Source of the DNA: Absicoccus porci
GTDB taxonomy: Bacteria > Bacillota_I > Bacilli_A > Erysipelotrichales > Erysipelotrichaceae
Assembly: GCF_003725415.1 (NCBI RefSeq)
Contig: NZ_RJQC01000001.1
Span: 42,585 to 106,584 of the forward strand
Length of the DNA: 64,000 bases
Direction of reading: 5' to 3'
This document shows, piece by piece, positions 9,487 through 17,392 of the stretch. Position numbers and translations under genes: made by a program. The first letter of the stretch is position 1; the number at the start of each line of letters is the position of its first letter. Under the pieces are notes generated by a model, which was not told the DNA's origin, did no database searches, and was given only the letters and a program-made list of their open reading frames with translations.

Positions 9487-10197
9487 ATGGCAAGAAAAAA
9501 AGCAAATCAATTTGATATAGATGAAATCTACCGAAATTTACGAGCAAATATTGAATTTGCCCAATTGGACGAACATATGCAAGTCATCAATATTGTGAGT
9601 ACTTTTTCAAATGAAGGAAAAACAACGGTTGCTCTTAACTTAGCTCGAATTATGGCAGCCAAATATCAGAATGTTTTGTTGATGGATTGTGACTTACGAA
9701 ATCCATCGATTCATAAGCAACTGCATATCAGTAATGCCAAAGGATTAGCCAATATCATCAGTGAGTTTGAACCCAATAAACCCATTCGTTCGTATGATGC
9801 GATACGTGCTGTAAAATTTGAAACGGGCGAACGATTATCTGTTTTGACAACGGGACATCGCGTTCCAAATCCGAGTGAAATTCTGGATTCACGGCGATTT
9901 GGTGAAATTTTAAATCAAGCTCGTAAAGAATATGGCTACATCATCATTGACTGTCCGCCAATGACGGTAACTAGTGATGCGGTTCCCATCTCCAATGTGG
10001 CGGATGGTACCTTATTTGTGATTTCTTCCAAAGATACGGATAAAAGAAAAGCCCGAGCTGCCATCCATGACTTACAACGTGTGGGTGGAAATGTATTTGG
10101 AACCATCTTGACCAAGGTACAAGATCTTGGCTCCAAACGATATGGTTATGGATATGGTTATGGATATGGCTATGGCGAAAATAATAGGGAGAAATAA
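9487..10197 (+). CDS. Bacterial tyrosine kinase (CpsD/YwqD-like) with YGYGYG tail
   Basis: A 236-residue P-loop BY-kinase working on itself and on exopolysaccharide proteins. Walker A lies in STFSNEGKTTVALN (about 38-51), Walker A' in LLMDCDLRNPS (about 74-84), and Walker B in YIIIDCPP (about 155-162). The C-terminus is a run of alternating Tyr and Gly (about 218-230), the autophosphorylation cluster. The run is encoded by a near-perfect tandem repeat in DNA, so its length could vary by slippage. It starts 2 bases after the phosphatase. Confidence 0.92.
   Translation: MARKKANQFDIDEIYRNLRANIEFAQLDEHMQVINIVSTFSNEGKTTVALNLARIMAAKYQNVLLMDCDLRNPSIHKQLHISNAKGLANIISEFEPNKPIRSYDAIRAVKFETGERLSVLTTGHRVPNPSEILDSRRFGEILNQARKEYGYIIIDCPPMTVTSDAVPISNVADGTLFVISSKDTDKRKARAAIHDLQRVGGNVFGTILTKVQDLGSKRYGYGYGYGYGYGENNREK
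10142..10178 (+). repeat. Tandem repeat encoding the kinase Tyr/Gly tail
   Basis: About six copies of the unit TATGG(T/A/C) in a row, in frame with the BY-kinase, coding for Tyr-Gly pairs. Each 6-base unit adds or removes one potential phosphotyrosine without changing the frame. Confidence 0.8.
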
Positions 10198-10198
10198 C

Positions 10199-10723
10199 AT
10201 GAAAGGAAAAGTGTTGTTTTCTTTAGGAATGGCTGCAGCATTATTGGTAGGTTGTGGCAATCAAAGCATCACCGTTTCCAAAAACGATGTCTTGGAAGTC
10301 GCCCAAGACGATGCCAATGTAGAGAGTAAAGATTGTTCGGATGTGTCCGTAAAAAAAGGTGTTGATTATTATACCGTGAAATTCACGACCGATAAGGGAA
10401 GCTATTCGTATAAAATTGGTCTTAATGGACATATTCAATCGCGTTCATATAATAAAAGTGTTTCGGGAAAGACTTCGAAGAATGAAACGAAAACAACTGA
10501 ACAAAAAACAACGAATACAAGTTTTGATGAGAAACAACAAGCAGCCATTGATGCGGTTTTAAGCAATATGGACCTATCTCAATCCGATGTAACGGATATT
10601 CAATGTACGCTGAGTGAAGATGGCAGTCAATATACGGTGACTATGATAAACAATGGCACATCAATCCAAGCCATCGTTGATGCGAATACGAATGCGGTCA
10701 CATCAACGATCGTCGGTCAATAA
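10199..10723 (+). CDS. Secreted lipoprotein, PepSY-like
   Basis: 174 residues with a lipoprotein signal peptide: Lys-rich start, hydrophobic stretch and lipobox LLVGC with Cys at about 20. Two similar modules follow (YYTVKFTTDKGSYSYKIG and later SQYTVTMINNGTSIQAIVD), each preceded by a stretch like 'vt.vk', the look of PepSY-type repeats. A Thr/Lys-rich linker sits between. It lies inside the exopolysaccharide cassette and overlaps no gene. Its exact function there is unknown. Confidence 0.7.
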   Translation: MKGKVLFSLGMAAALLVGCGNQSITVSKNDVLEVAQDDANVESKDCSDVSVKKGVDYYTVKFTTDKGSYSYKIGLNGHIQSRSYNKSVSGKTSKNETKTTEQKTTNTSFDEKQQAAIDAVLSNMDLSQSDVTDIQCTLSEDGSQYTVTMINNGTSIQAIVDANTNAVTSTIVGQ

Positions 10724-10736
10724 GGAGATGAATGCA

Positions 10737-12227
10737 TTGAAAAAGAAAAAAACACCCATTTGGAAAAATCCCGTCTTCTACCTTTCCATCTTGATGGTTG
10801 TAGTGGTCGCTTTCTTATTTTTTCAAATTGTAAAATTAAACCTATTACCAAATACGCTGGTCGGTATCATTGGTGTCGTTTTATTGATTTTCATTGTGTT
10901 AACGATTCTATTTGGCTTGGTTCTAGGACGTAGTCGCAAAGGTTTTCGTATTTTTGGCATTATTTTAAGTATTGTCCTCATCGGAACCAGTTGTTTTGGA
11001 TCGTATTATTTGATGAATGCCAATGGCGCTCTAGACCGCATTGCTTCCGATAGTAACTATGATCGTCATACCATTCAATTGTATGCCGTTAAGCATTCGA
11101 GTCTAAATAGTGAAAAAGACTTAAATGGACAAACCATTGGTATCTTAAAAAACAGCCAACGTACATATGTGAATAAAGTCATCAAACAACTCAAAGCAGA
11201 CAAAGATATCAAATTTACTACCAAGACCTATGATTCCAGTGTCGAATTAGTCAATGACTTTTTAGGTCAAAAAATCGATTGTATGATGATCGATGCCTCC
11301 AATCTTTCGGTCATGGAAGAAATGGATGGCCGCCAAGACATTCGTAGTGAAATCAAATCCATTTATAAATATACCTACTATGTTAAAAAAGCGGATACCT
11401 CATCGACTGCGGATGTGACCAGTGATGCCTTTACGGTATTGATCAGTGGATCCGATTCTCGTGGTTCCATCAATGAAACATCGCGAAGTGATGTCGACAT
11501 GTTGGTAACGGTCAATCCGAAAACACATGTTGTCTTGATGACAAGTATTCCTCGTGATTATTATGTCGAAACTACGTGTGAAGCCAGCATGGGTTGTGGC
11601 AATGGTGAAAAAGATAAGTTGACGCATACCGGTTTGCATGGCATTGACACCACCGAAATGACGATTGAAAAATTCATGGATATGGATATCAACTACCACG
11701 TCAAAGTTGGTTTTTCCACGCTCAGTAATTTAGTCGATGAATTGGGTGGCATTACCGTCAATAACCCACAAAGCTTTTCGACCGGCAATTATTCTTTCCA
11801 ACAAGGAACAATTGAATTGAATGGTGAACAAGCCTTGGCCTTTGCGCGGGAACGCTATAGCTTTACCGAAGGTGATAAAGAGCGCGGTCGCAATCAAATG
11901 CGCGTACTGACCGGCATCTTAAATAAAGTTATGAGCCCATCCATTTTAAAGAACTATCAAGGTATCATGAACACATTAGCCGATAGTTTCCAAACCAATA
12001 TGGATACGGATGATATCAGTGCCCTTGTCAAAGAACAACTTTCTTCTCAAGCTTCATGGAAGATCTATACGACCAGTCTAGATGGAACAACTGGAACAGC
12101 TTATTGTTACGAATTGGGCGATAATGCATCCGTTGTCTTCCCCGATGACAATAGTATTTCGGAAGCCAAAACAAATATTCAAGCGGTTGAGCATGGAGAA
12201 GACCCTCCATACGCCAGTCAATCCTAA
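10737..12227 (+). CDS. LytR-CpsA-Psr (LCP) family ligase with solute-binding-like insert
   Basis: About 496 residues. LCP enzymes transfer polymers from undecaprenyl diphosphate carriers to peptidoglycan. Three membrane segments come first, then an external region resembling a periplasmic binding-protein half (DLNGQTIGILKNSQ, then IDCMMIDASNLS), then the LCP domain: FTVLISGSDSRG, SRSDVDMLVTVNP, SIPRDYYVE, and LNGEQALAFARERY with conserved Arg residues. I prefer TTG 10737, nine bases behind AAGGAG. The ATG at 10728 is in frame but touches the ribosome binding site. Last gene of the cassette and the probable anchoring enzyme. Confidence 0.88.
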   Translation: MKKKKTPIWKNPVFYLSILMVVVVAFLFFQIVKLNLLPNTLVGIIGVVLLIFIVLTILFGLVLGRSRKGFRIFGIILSIVLIGTSCFGSYYLMNANGALDRIASDSNYDRHTIQLYAVKHSSLNSEKDLNGQTIGILKNSQRTYVNKVIKQLKADKDIKFTTKTYDSSVELVNDFLGQKIDCMMIDASNLSVMEEMDGRQDIRSEIKSIYKYTYYVKKADTSSTADVTSDAFTVLISGSDSRGSINETSRSDVDMLVTVNPKTHVVLMTSIPRDYYVETTCEASMGCGNGEKDKLTHTGLHGIDTTEMTIEKFMDMDINYHVKVGFSTLSNLVDELGGITVNNPQSFSTGNYSFQQGTIELNGEQALAFARERYSFTEGDKERGRNQMRVLTGILNKVMSPSILKNYQGIMNTLADSFQTNMDTDDISALVKEQLSSQASWKIYTTSLDGTTGTAYCYELGDNASVVFPDDNSISEAKTNIQAVEHGEDPPYASQS

Positions 12228-12229
12228 TG

Positions 12230-12262
12230 AAACGCTCTGTGGTAATGCCATAGAGCGTTTTT
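12230..12262 (+). terminator. Intrinsic terminator of the exopolysaccharide cassette
   Basis: AAACGCTCTGTGG pairs with CCATAGAGCGTTT (one mismatch) around TAATG and ends in TTTTT. Confidence 0.9.
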
Positions 12263-12322
12263 AATACAAATGATTATTGCATAAAATATATACTTTAATG
12301 AGAAAAGTTCACATATAAGTAT

Positions 12323-12380
12323 GAGGTTCTACCCAAAAGTTGGACATTTTTTACGCAGAGAAATCTGCGCTTTTTCTTTG
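12323..12380. other. Solo IS3/IS150-like end plus small hairpin
   Basis: ACCCAAAAGTTGGACA (12331-12346) resembles the terminal repeat of IS150-type IS3 elements. CGCAGA (12354-12359) and TCTGCG (12364-12369) then form a hairpin followed by CTTTTTCTTT. No transposase accompanies it, so this looks like a leftover end. The rest of 12263-12519 holds no gene. Confidence 0.4.
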
Positions 12381-12509
12381 TTTTCTCATTTTGAGACCCC
12401 CGTTCATCTTCCAAGCTTTTTAAATTTGTAATCTTTCCATACGCAAACGCAAAAAAATACATTTGCTTTATATTCTTATCACAAAATTATCCCTTGTTGA
12501 AAAAAAGGA

Positions 12510-12519
12510 GTCCATATCT
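12510..12519. repeat. Target-site duplication, left copy
   Basis: GTCCATATCT directly before the IS4-family element; the identical 10 bases follow it at 14125-14134. An 11th base, C, is also shared. Confidence 0.85.
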
Positions 12520-12550
12520 CAATGTCATTAAGTTAAGAAATGACGGCTTT

Positions 12551-12583
12551 GAGGGGAACACAAAAAATGTGCTCCTCTTTTTT
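12551..12583 (+). terminator. Terminator inside the IS4 element leader
   Basis: GAGGGGAACA pairs with TGTGCTCCTC (one mismatch), then seven T. It lies upstream of the transposase and would stop transcripts entering from outside. Confidence 0.8.
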
Positions 12584-12627
12584 TATGGAAAATTTGAATT
12601 TTTTGTTGACATACAGGTTGAAATGTG

Positions 12628-12657
12628 TGGCCTATTATCATTTCTGATAATAGGCCA
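12628..12657 (+). other. 13-bp perfect hairpin before the transposase start
   Basis: TGGCCTATTATCA (12628-12640) pairs perfectly with TGATAATAGGCCA (12645-12657) around TTTC. It ends 23 bases before the ribosome binding site GGAGG. It may restrict translation from read-through mRNA, as leader hairpins do in other IS elements; that is inference. Confidence 0.6.
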
Positions 12658-12690
12658 ATTGTTTATAGGTATATGTTTTTGGAGGTACTT

Positions 12691-13998
12691 ATGAACAATT
12701 ATAAATCGTTAAAAAAGCAATTAAAATTTTGCATCAAAACCATGAATGATTCTCCTTCACTATTTGTTGTTGATTCAAATAAGGATTTTACACGGAAAAG
12801 AAAACATCTTTTTGGAAGTACTCTTTTCAATGTGCTTTTATTAGAGTCTGGATCTTTAAAAGATGAAATGTTCAAATTGTTTGGATATAAGCTTGATACG
12901 CCCACAGCTTCTTCATTTGTACAGGCACGTAGTAAGATTCGTCCAGATGCATTCCGTACATTATTCAATATGTTCAATGAACGAACACAGAAAATCAAGC
13001 TTCACAAAGGCTATCGCCTTCTCGCTGTTGATGGTTCTGTTCTGCCTATCAGCAGTGCTATCAAAGATACTAAAACCACTTTTTATAAGGCTAATAATTC
13101 GAATAAACCTTTCTCCGCCTATCATCTGAATACAAGCTATGATCTATTGGAATGTACTTATGATGATATTGTTCTTCAAGGAAATGCCGTAATGAATGAA
13201 AATGGTGCATTCAATGAAATAGTGGATAGATACGATGGTCCTAAAGCTATTTTCATCGCGGACAGAGGCTATGAATCTATCAATTCTTTTGTGAAAGTAG
13301 GTATGAAGAACCATAAGTATTTGATCAGGGTAAAGGATATTCATTCTAGAACAAGCGTACTGCGTAGTTTTGGTCCTTTTCCAGATGCAGAATTTGATAT
13401 GCATGTTCGCCGTACCCTAACTATTAAACAAACGAATGAAATTAAAGCTCATCCTGAAATATATAAGTTTGTCCCTAAGAATCAGAGATTTGATTTTTTT
13501 GACGGAAGCCCTTATTTTGATTTTGAATGTCGTGTTGTACGTTTCAAAATTAGTGATGATACCTACGAAAGTATTATTACAAATTTAGATGAATCCGAAT
13601 TCAATATACAAGATATTAAAGAACTGTACCACCTTCGTTGGGAGATTGAAACAAGTTATCGTGAATTGAAATATCATCTAGATTTAAATACATTGCATTC
13701 AAAGAAAAGAATGTTTATAGAGCAGGAAATCTATGCAAAGCTGGTTCTATATAATTTCTGCAGCAGAGTAAGTAATAATATAAAAATCAAAGAAAAAGAC
13801 AGAAAATACGAGTATCAATTAAATTATGTACGTGCTTTTCATATAATACGTAACTACCTAAAAGAAAAAGGTGGAAAGAATCCACCTGATATTGAATCAC
13901 TGATAGCTAAAGAAATACTGCCAATCCGTCCTAATCGCCAGAATGAACGGAAAGTGAAAGCCAAATCACCGGTATCTTTTAACTATCGATATGATTAA
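12691..13998 (+). CDS. IS4-family transposase
   Basis: A 435-residue DDE transposase. LLAVDGSVLPI holds the first Asp, FIADRGYESINSF the second, and HLRWEIETSYRELKYHL gives the Y-(2)-R-(3)-E-(6)-K signature of IS4 enzymes. I start at ATG 12691 behind GGAGG; an upstream in-frame start at 12625 would run through the 13-bp hairpin. The frame is intact and the enzyme probably active. Confidence 0.92.
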   Translation: MNNYKSLKKQLKFCIKTMNDSPSLFVVDSNKDFTRKRKHLFGSTLFNVLLLESGSLKDEMFKLFGYKLDTPTASSFVQARSKIRPDAFRTLFNMFNERTQKIKLHKGYRLLAVDGSVLPISSAIKDTKTTFYKANNSNKPFSAYHLNTSYDLLECTYDDIVLQGNAVMNENGAFNEIVDRYDGPKAIFIADRGYESINSFVKVGMKNHKYLIRVKDIHSRTSVLRSFGPFPDAEFDMHVRRTLTIKQTNEIKAHPEIYKFVPKNQRFDFFDGSPYFDFECRVVRFKISDDTYESIITNLDESEFNIQDIKELYHLRWEIETSYRELKYHLDLNTLHSKKRMFIEQEIYAKLVLYNFCSRVSNNIKIKEKDRKYEYQLNYVRAFHIIRNYLKEKGGKNPPDIESLIAKEILPIRPNRQNERKVKAKSPVSFNYRYD

Positions 13999-14018
13999 CA
14001 ATTAATATTATATAATTT

Positions 14019-14096
14019 TTAAAATGTAGTAGCAATACTACAATTTTCGTCGTGCCTTCAAATAAAAATACCATCCAGACAATAGTATCTGGATGG
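14019..14096 (+). terminator. Two hairpins at the end of the IS4 element
   Basis: TGTAGTA (14024-14030) pairs with TACTACA and is flanked by A and T runs, a plausible transposase terminator. CCATCCAGA (14071-14079) then pairs perfectly with TCTGGATGG (14088-14096), close to the right inverted repeat. Confidence 0.6.
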
Positions 14097-14124
14097 TTCG
14101 TCATCTCTTAACTTAATGGCATTG

Positions 14125-14134
14125 GTCCATATCT
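14125..14134. repeat. Target-site duplication, right copy
   Basis: GTCCATATCT, identical to 12510-12519. Confidence 0.85.
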
Positions 14135-14168
14135 CCTTTATATTGTGTACGCTTACACCATGGAATTA

Positions 14169-14198
14169 TTGGCAAAGCTTGCGAATCTGGTCTATAAT
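14169..14198 (+). promoter_or_regulatory. Promoter for the DAHP synthase gene
   Basis: TTGGCA (14169-14174), 18-base spacer, TATAAT (14193-14198). It lies downstream of the IS insertion, so the insertion probably did not abolish expression. Confidence 0.7.
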
Positions 14199-14222
14199 CG
14201 AAACATAGAAAGAGGAATCTAT

Positions 14223-15251
14223 ATGAGTTTCACATTTGTTAAGCATTTACCAATCCCAAAAGAAATAAAAGAGGCCTATCCTTTATCCGAAAAGGCGAGG
14301 GTTATCAAAGAAGAAAAAGATAAAGAATTAGCGAATATCTTTCGTGGTAAAGATGATCGTTTTGTATTGATCATTGGTCCTTGTTCTGCTGATAATGAGG
14401 CAGCTTTGTTGGATTATGTATCCCGATTAAAAGATGTTCAAGCCAAAGTCAAAGACAAGATTTTTATCGTCCCTCGTGTGTATACGAATAAACCACGTAC
14501 GACAGGTAAAGGATATAAGGGCATGTTGCATCAACCGGATCCAGAAAAAGGACCAGATTTGATGGCTGGTTTGATTGCCATTCGTAAGATGCATATGCAC
14601 GTTATTGAACAGACTGGATTTATCACGGCAGATGAAATGTTGTATCCATCCAATCATTGGTATATGAGTGATATCGTATCGTACAATGCCGTAGGTGCTC
14701 GTAGTGTGGAAAACCAAGAACACCGCTTGGTAGCTTCGGGCGTTGAAGGGCCTTGTGGCATGAAAAATCCAACCAGTGGCGATTTTAATGTCATGTTGAA
14801 TTCCATTGAAGCAGCTCAAGCCGAACAAGAATTTATCTACCGTGGCTGGGAAGTCAAGACCAAAGGAAATCCATTGACCCATGCCATTTTGCGTGGTGGC
14901 AACAATAAACATGGTAACAATATTCCTAACTATCACTATGAAGATTTAATGCGTTTATGTGATATGTATGCCAAACGAGATTTAGAAAATCCCGCTTGTA
15001 TCGTGGATTGTAACCATTCCAATTCCGGTAAACAATATCGTCAACAAGTTCGAATTGCGCGTGAAATCTTAAATAGTCGTAAATATTCAACGGATATTCA
15101 TAAAATAGTCAAAGGTTTGATGATCGAATCGTATTTGGTTCCTGGCAATCAACATATTGGCGATGGTATTTATGGCAAATCCATCACGGATGCTTGTCTT
15201 GGCTGGGATGAAAGTGAACAATTGATCTACGAAATTGCGGAGGCCTTATAA
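14223..15251 (+). CDS. 3-deoxy-7-phosphoheptulonate (DAHP) synthase, class I
   Basis: A 342-residue enzyme joining phosphoenolpyruvate and erythrose 4-phosphate, the first step of aromatic amino acid synthesis. LIIGPCSADNE (about 46-56), PRVYTNKPRTTGKGYKG with the substrate-binding Lys/Arg, and the late VDCNHSNSGKQ are typical of the AroF/G/H type. Length is normal for the Phe/Tyr/Trp-sensitive family. I start at ATG 14223 behind AGAGGAATCT; longer starts read into the promoter. The stop overlaps the next start by one base (TAATG). No other shikimate genes lie nearby. Confidence 0.92.
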   Translation: MSFTFVKHLPIPKEIKEAYPLSEKARVIKEEKDKELANIFRGKDDRFVLIIGPCSADNEAALLDYVSRLKDVQAKVKDKIFIVPRVYTNKPRTTGKGYKGMLHQPDPEKGPDLMAGLIAIRKMHMHVIEQTGFITADEMLYPSNHWYMSDIVSYNAVGARSVENQEHRLVASGVEGPCGMKNPTSGDFNVMLNSIEAAQAEQEFIYRGWEVKTKGNPLTHAILRGGNNKHGNNIPNYHYEDLMRLCDMYAKRDLENPACIVDCNHSNSGKQYRQQVRIAREILNSRKYSTDIHKIVKGLMIESYLVPGNQHIGDGIYGKSITDACLGWDESEQLIYEIAEAL

Positions 15252-16126
15252 TGCAAGTGGGCATTTGTGGAGCAGGTACCATGGGCCATTCCATGGCTGA
15301 GATCTTTGCGAAAAGTGGGTATACGGTTACTTTATACAATCATCGTCTGCCAACTTTAGAAAAAGCGAAGACACAAATCGATCCCTCGGTACGCGATGCC
15401 ATCGTGTATACAACTTCATGGGATGATCTCTATGCCATGGATCTGATCGTTGAAAATGTCAAAGAAGACATGGATGTCAAATTGGCATTCTATCAAGAAC
15501 TATCCAAACATATCCAGGATACGACCATTGTAGCCACCAATACGTCAGGACTATCCATCAATACTTTAAGTAAAGGTATTAGCCATCCGGAACGTTTTAT
15601 TGGTTTTCATTGGTTCAATCCGCCTACCATCATTCCTTTGATTGAAATCATCAAAGGAGATCAGACAACAGATACGATTGCGCAAACCATCTATGATGTA
15701 GCGTTATCGTTGGATAAAAAACCGGTCATGGTCAATAAAGATGTGTTAGGCTTTGCTGCCAATCGGGTACAATTGGCCGTGGTCCGCGAAGTCTTAGATC
15801 TTGTTGATCGTGGTATCGTATCCAAAGAAGGTGCCGACGATTTGATGAAATATGGCCTTGGCTTTCGCTGGGCTTGTCTTGGACCCTTGGAAACGTTGGA
15901 TTTTGGTGGGCTAGACACCTTTTATCACATCAGTGAATACTTGATCCCGGATCTTTGTGATTCGCATGATGTACCAAAGATCTTAGCGGAAAATTATGAA
16001 AAAGGTCGCTATGGTATCAAAACCAAAGCGGGTTTCTATGATTATCCCGATGATTTGGACCAAAAGAAGACACAAGAACGAGACCAAAAATTAGCCGCAT
16101 TATACAATGCCTTATATAAGAAATAA
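15251..16126 (+). CDS. 3-hydroxyacyl-CoA dehydrogenase family protein
   Basis: 291 residues with an N-terminal NAD-binding Rossmann fold (GICGAGTMGHSMAEIFAKSG, 3-22), the catalytic His in GFHWFNPPTIIPLIEII (about 116-132), and the C-terminal helical domain with ADDLMKYGLGFRWACLGP and FGGLDTF. This is the 3-hydroxybutyryl-CoA dehydrogenase/L-gulonate dehydrogenase fold. No other fatty-acid or butyrate genes are near, and it is coupled to DAHP synthase, so the substrate is uncertain. Confidence 0.8.
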   Translation: MQVGICGAGTMGHSMAEIFAKSGYTVTLYNHRLPTLEKAKTQIDPSVRDAIVYTTSWDDLYAMDLIVENVKEDMDVKLAFYQELSKHIQDTTIVATNTSGLSINTLSKGISHPERFIGFHWFNPPTIIPLIEIIKGDQTTDTIAQTIYDVALSLDKKPVMVNKDVLGFAANRVQLAVVREVLDLVDRGIVSKEGADDLMKYGLGFRWACLGPLETLDFGGLDTFYHISEYLIPDLCDSHDVPKILAENYEKGRYGIKTKAGFYDYPDDLDQKKTQERDQKLAALYNALYKK

Positions 16127-16137
16127 ATCGTATATGG

Positions 16138-16165
16138 CTCCTTTCCAAGATGGAAAGGAGTTTTT
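16138..16165 (+). terminator. Intrinsic terminator
   Basis: CTCCTTTCC (16138-16146) pairs perfectly with GGAAAGGAG (16152-16160), followed by TTTTT. Confidence 0.92.
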
Positions 16166-16210
16166 CATTGTCTTTCGAAATATACGTAAATTGATGGTCT
16201 TTTGCCAATT

Positions 16211-16272
16211 TACAAAAACAAAATGAACGATTTTGCGGAAAATAGCCAAAATAAAATGAACGATTTTGTGGA
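16211..16272. repeat. Two copies of an AAAATGAACGATTTTG repeat
   Basis: CAAAATGAACGATTTTG followed by CGGA (first copy) and TAAAATGAACGATTTTG followed by TGGA (second copy), about 34 bases apart in direct orientation. Repeated subterminal blocks of this kind are typical of IS21-family ends, and decayed IS21 genes occur at 6670-7478. The assignment to IS21 is tentative. Confidence 0.4.
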
Positions 16273-16307
16273 TTTAAAAAAAGAGACAGACCAAAACGGT
16301 CCATCTC
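16273..16307 (-). terminator. Reverse-strand terminator
   Basis: On the reverse strand AGAGATGGACC pairs with GGTCTGTCTCT around GTTTT (one mismatch) and runs into TTTTTTT. It follows a decayed reverse-strand reading frame. Confidence 0.7.
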
Positions 16308-16640
16308 TCTATTCCCATTTATAAGACAATTCTTCAAACAAAGCCTTCTATCCATGGCCAATAAATCCAAACCATACGTAAGGACCTCGTTTTGTTTCGA
16401 GGCATGGGCCAATGTACCCACGACCAGGAAGAACATTTGCAAGGCATGTAAAATCACAATCCGTAAGATTATTTATAAGCTGCTTAAGTAAGCTTTGGTA
16501 TAAAACAGTTTGTCGGATAAATCCATAATCTTTTAAAAAGAGGAGGGTCTTTGCATATCTTAAAACACATGGATTCGTATGAAAACGCCCATGCAAATGG
16601 AAAGGATCCATTCGTATGGGCATTCATTATTTGTCATCTA
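16308..16640 (-). pseudogene. Decayed reverse-strand ORF, unrecognised
   Basis: One reverse frame stays open for about 90 codons from 16623, has a TAG at about 16349, and continues in frame as KALFEELSYKWE to a stop just before the terminator. It may be the remnant of a mobile-element gene given the repeats beyond the terminator. I cannot name the family. Confidence 0.35.
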
Positions 16641-16700
16641 CTCGCTATTTGATGAATCAATATGCTTAAATACATGACATTGTTCACATTTGTAACTTCC

Positions 16701-17276
16701 TTATTTTTGTTTGGGAACCTCATGAATTTCATAGACTTCCGGTTCATCTTCTTTTTGTTGTTTGAATTGTGCAATCAATAAAGCCGTGATACCCGCAATG
16801 ATCACGATGACTTTCGTAACCGTACTGGTGGACATTTCAAATGCTGTGGATACCGCTTGATTACTCGATGGAATGACATACCAACTAATCAACAGGATAC
16901 AGGCCGACATCAATAAGTTTCGTACGATATTGCCCGCAATATTTCCTGGACTTAACGCCGATACCCCAACGGCACTGGCCACCATAAATGGCAAATGGAA
17001 ATAGGTCATCAAGATCTGAATCAAAAATGGCAACGCAATCAATTGGACGATCATCCAAACCAAGGCTTTATGCGGTTGTTGGAAGACTGCACAATAATCC
17101 GCAATCTTCATACATAAGATCATCGCCAATAAGGCCAAACCAAACCAATGCACCAACGTCCACGTTTGGGTGACATAAATCGTTGGGTTGGTCGCTAATA
17201 AATAAATGGCAGCCACCAACATACCAATCGCAATAAACTGAGAAAGACGGCGACAAACCAATTTTGTTGTTTCCAT
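16701..17276 (-). CDS. Predicted membrane protein, unknown family
   Basis: 191 residues with about five hydrophobic segments (FIAIGMLVAAIYLLA, LVHWFGLALLAMIL, ALVWMIVQLIALPFLIQIL, LLMSACILLISWYV, VTKVIVIIAGITALLI), then a charged cytoplasmic-type tail (KQQKEDEPEVYEIHE). No motif identifies a function. Directly after its stop, the same frame continues for about 20 codons with SYKCEQCHVFKH, a zinc-ribbon-like piece (16630-16697), so the original protein may have been longer. It is divergent from the secreted-protein gene. Confidence 0.65.
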   Translation of the reverse strand: METTKLVCRRLSQFIAIGMLVAAIYLLATNPTIYVTQTWTLVHWFGLALLAMILCMKIADYCAVFQQPHKALVWMIVQLIALPFLIQILMTYFHLPFMVASAVGVSALSPGNIAGNIVRNLLMSACILLISWYVIPSSNQAVSTAFEMSTSTVTKVIVIIAGITALLIAQFKQQKEDEPEVYEIHEVPKQK

Positions 17277-17392
17277 ATAAAATAGACCCCCTTAGATAGG
17301 CATAATAGGCGAATTATTATTTTTGTCAATAGTTTAGTTTGATTTAAAGTAACTCCTCTATGATGAAACCATCACCCAAGGAGGTTTCGATT

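Larger units (their letters stand above)
12520..14124 (+). mobile_element. Complete IS4-family element (about 1.6 kb)
   Basis: Ends are inverted repeats: CAATGTCATTAAGTTAAGA plus AATGACG at 12520-12545 against the complement of CGTCATCTCTTAACTT plus AATGGCATTG at 14099-14124. That is 26 positions with 2 mismatches. The element is flanked by a 10-bp duplication, typical of the IS4/IS231 group, and carries one transposase gene. Near-perfect ends and duplication indicate a recent insertion. The joined target reads AAAGGAGTCCATATCTCCTTT, itself a palindrome. Confidence 0.9.

Noticed and set aside
10127-10198. N-terminal extension of the lipoprotein through the YGYGYG repeat
   Set aside because: An alternative start in another frame runs through the kinase tail; the lipoprotein signal at 10199 is clear, so the extension is an artefact.
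14427-14936. Antisense ORF within the DAHP synthase gene
   Set aside because: Long open frames opposite real genes are common here because codon bias leaves reverse frames free of stops; no ribosome binding site or family features.
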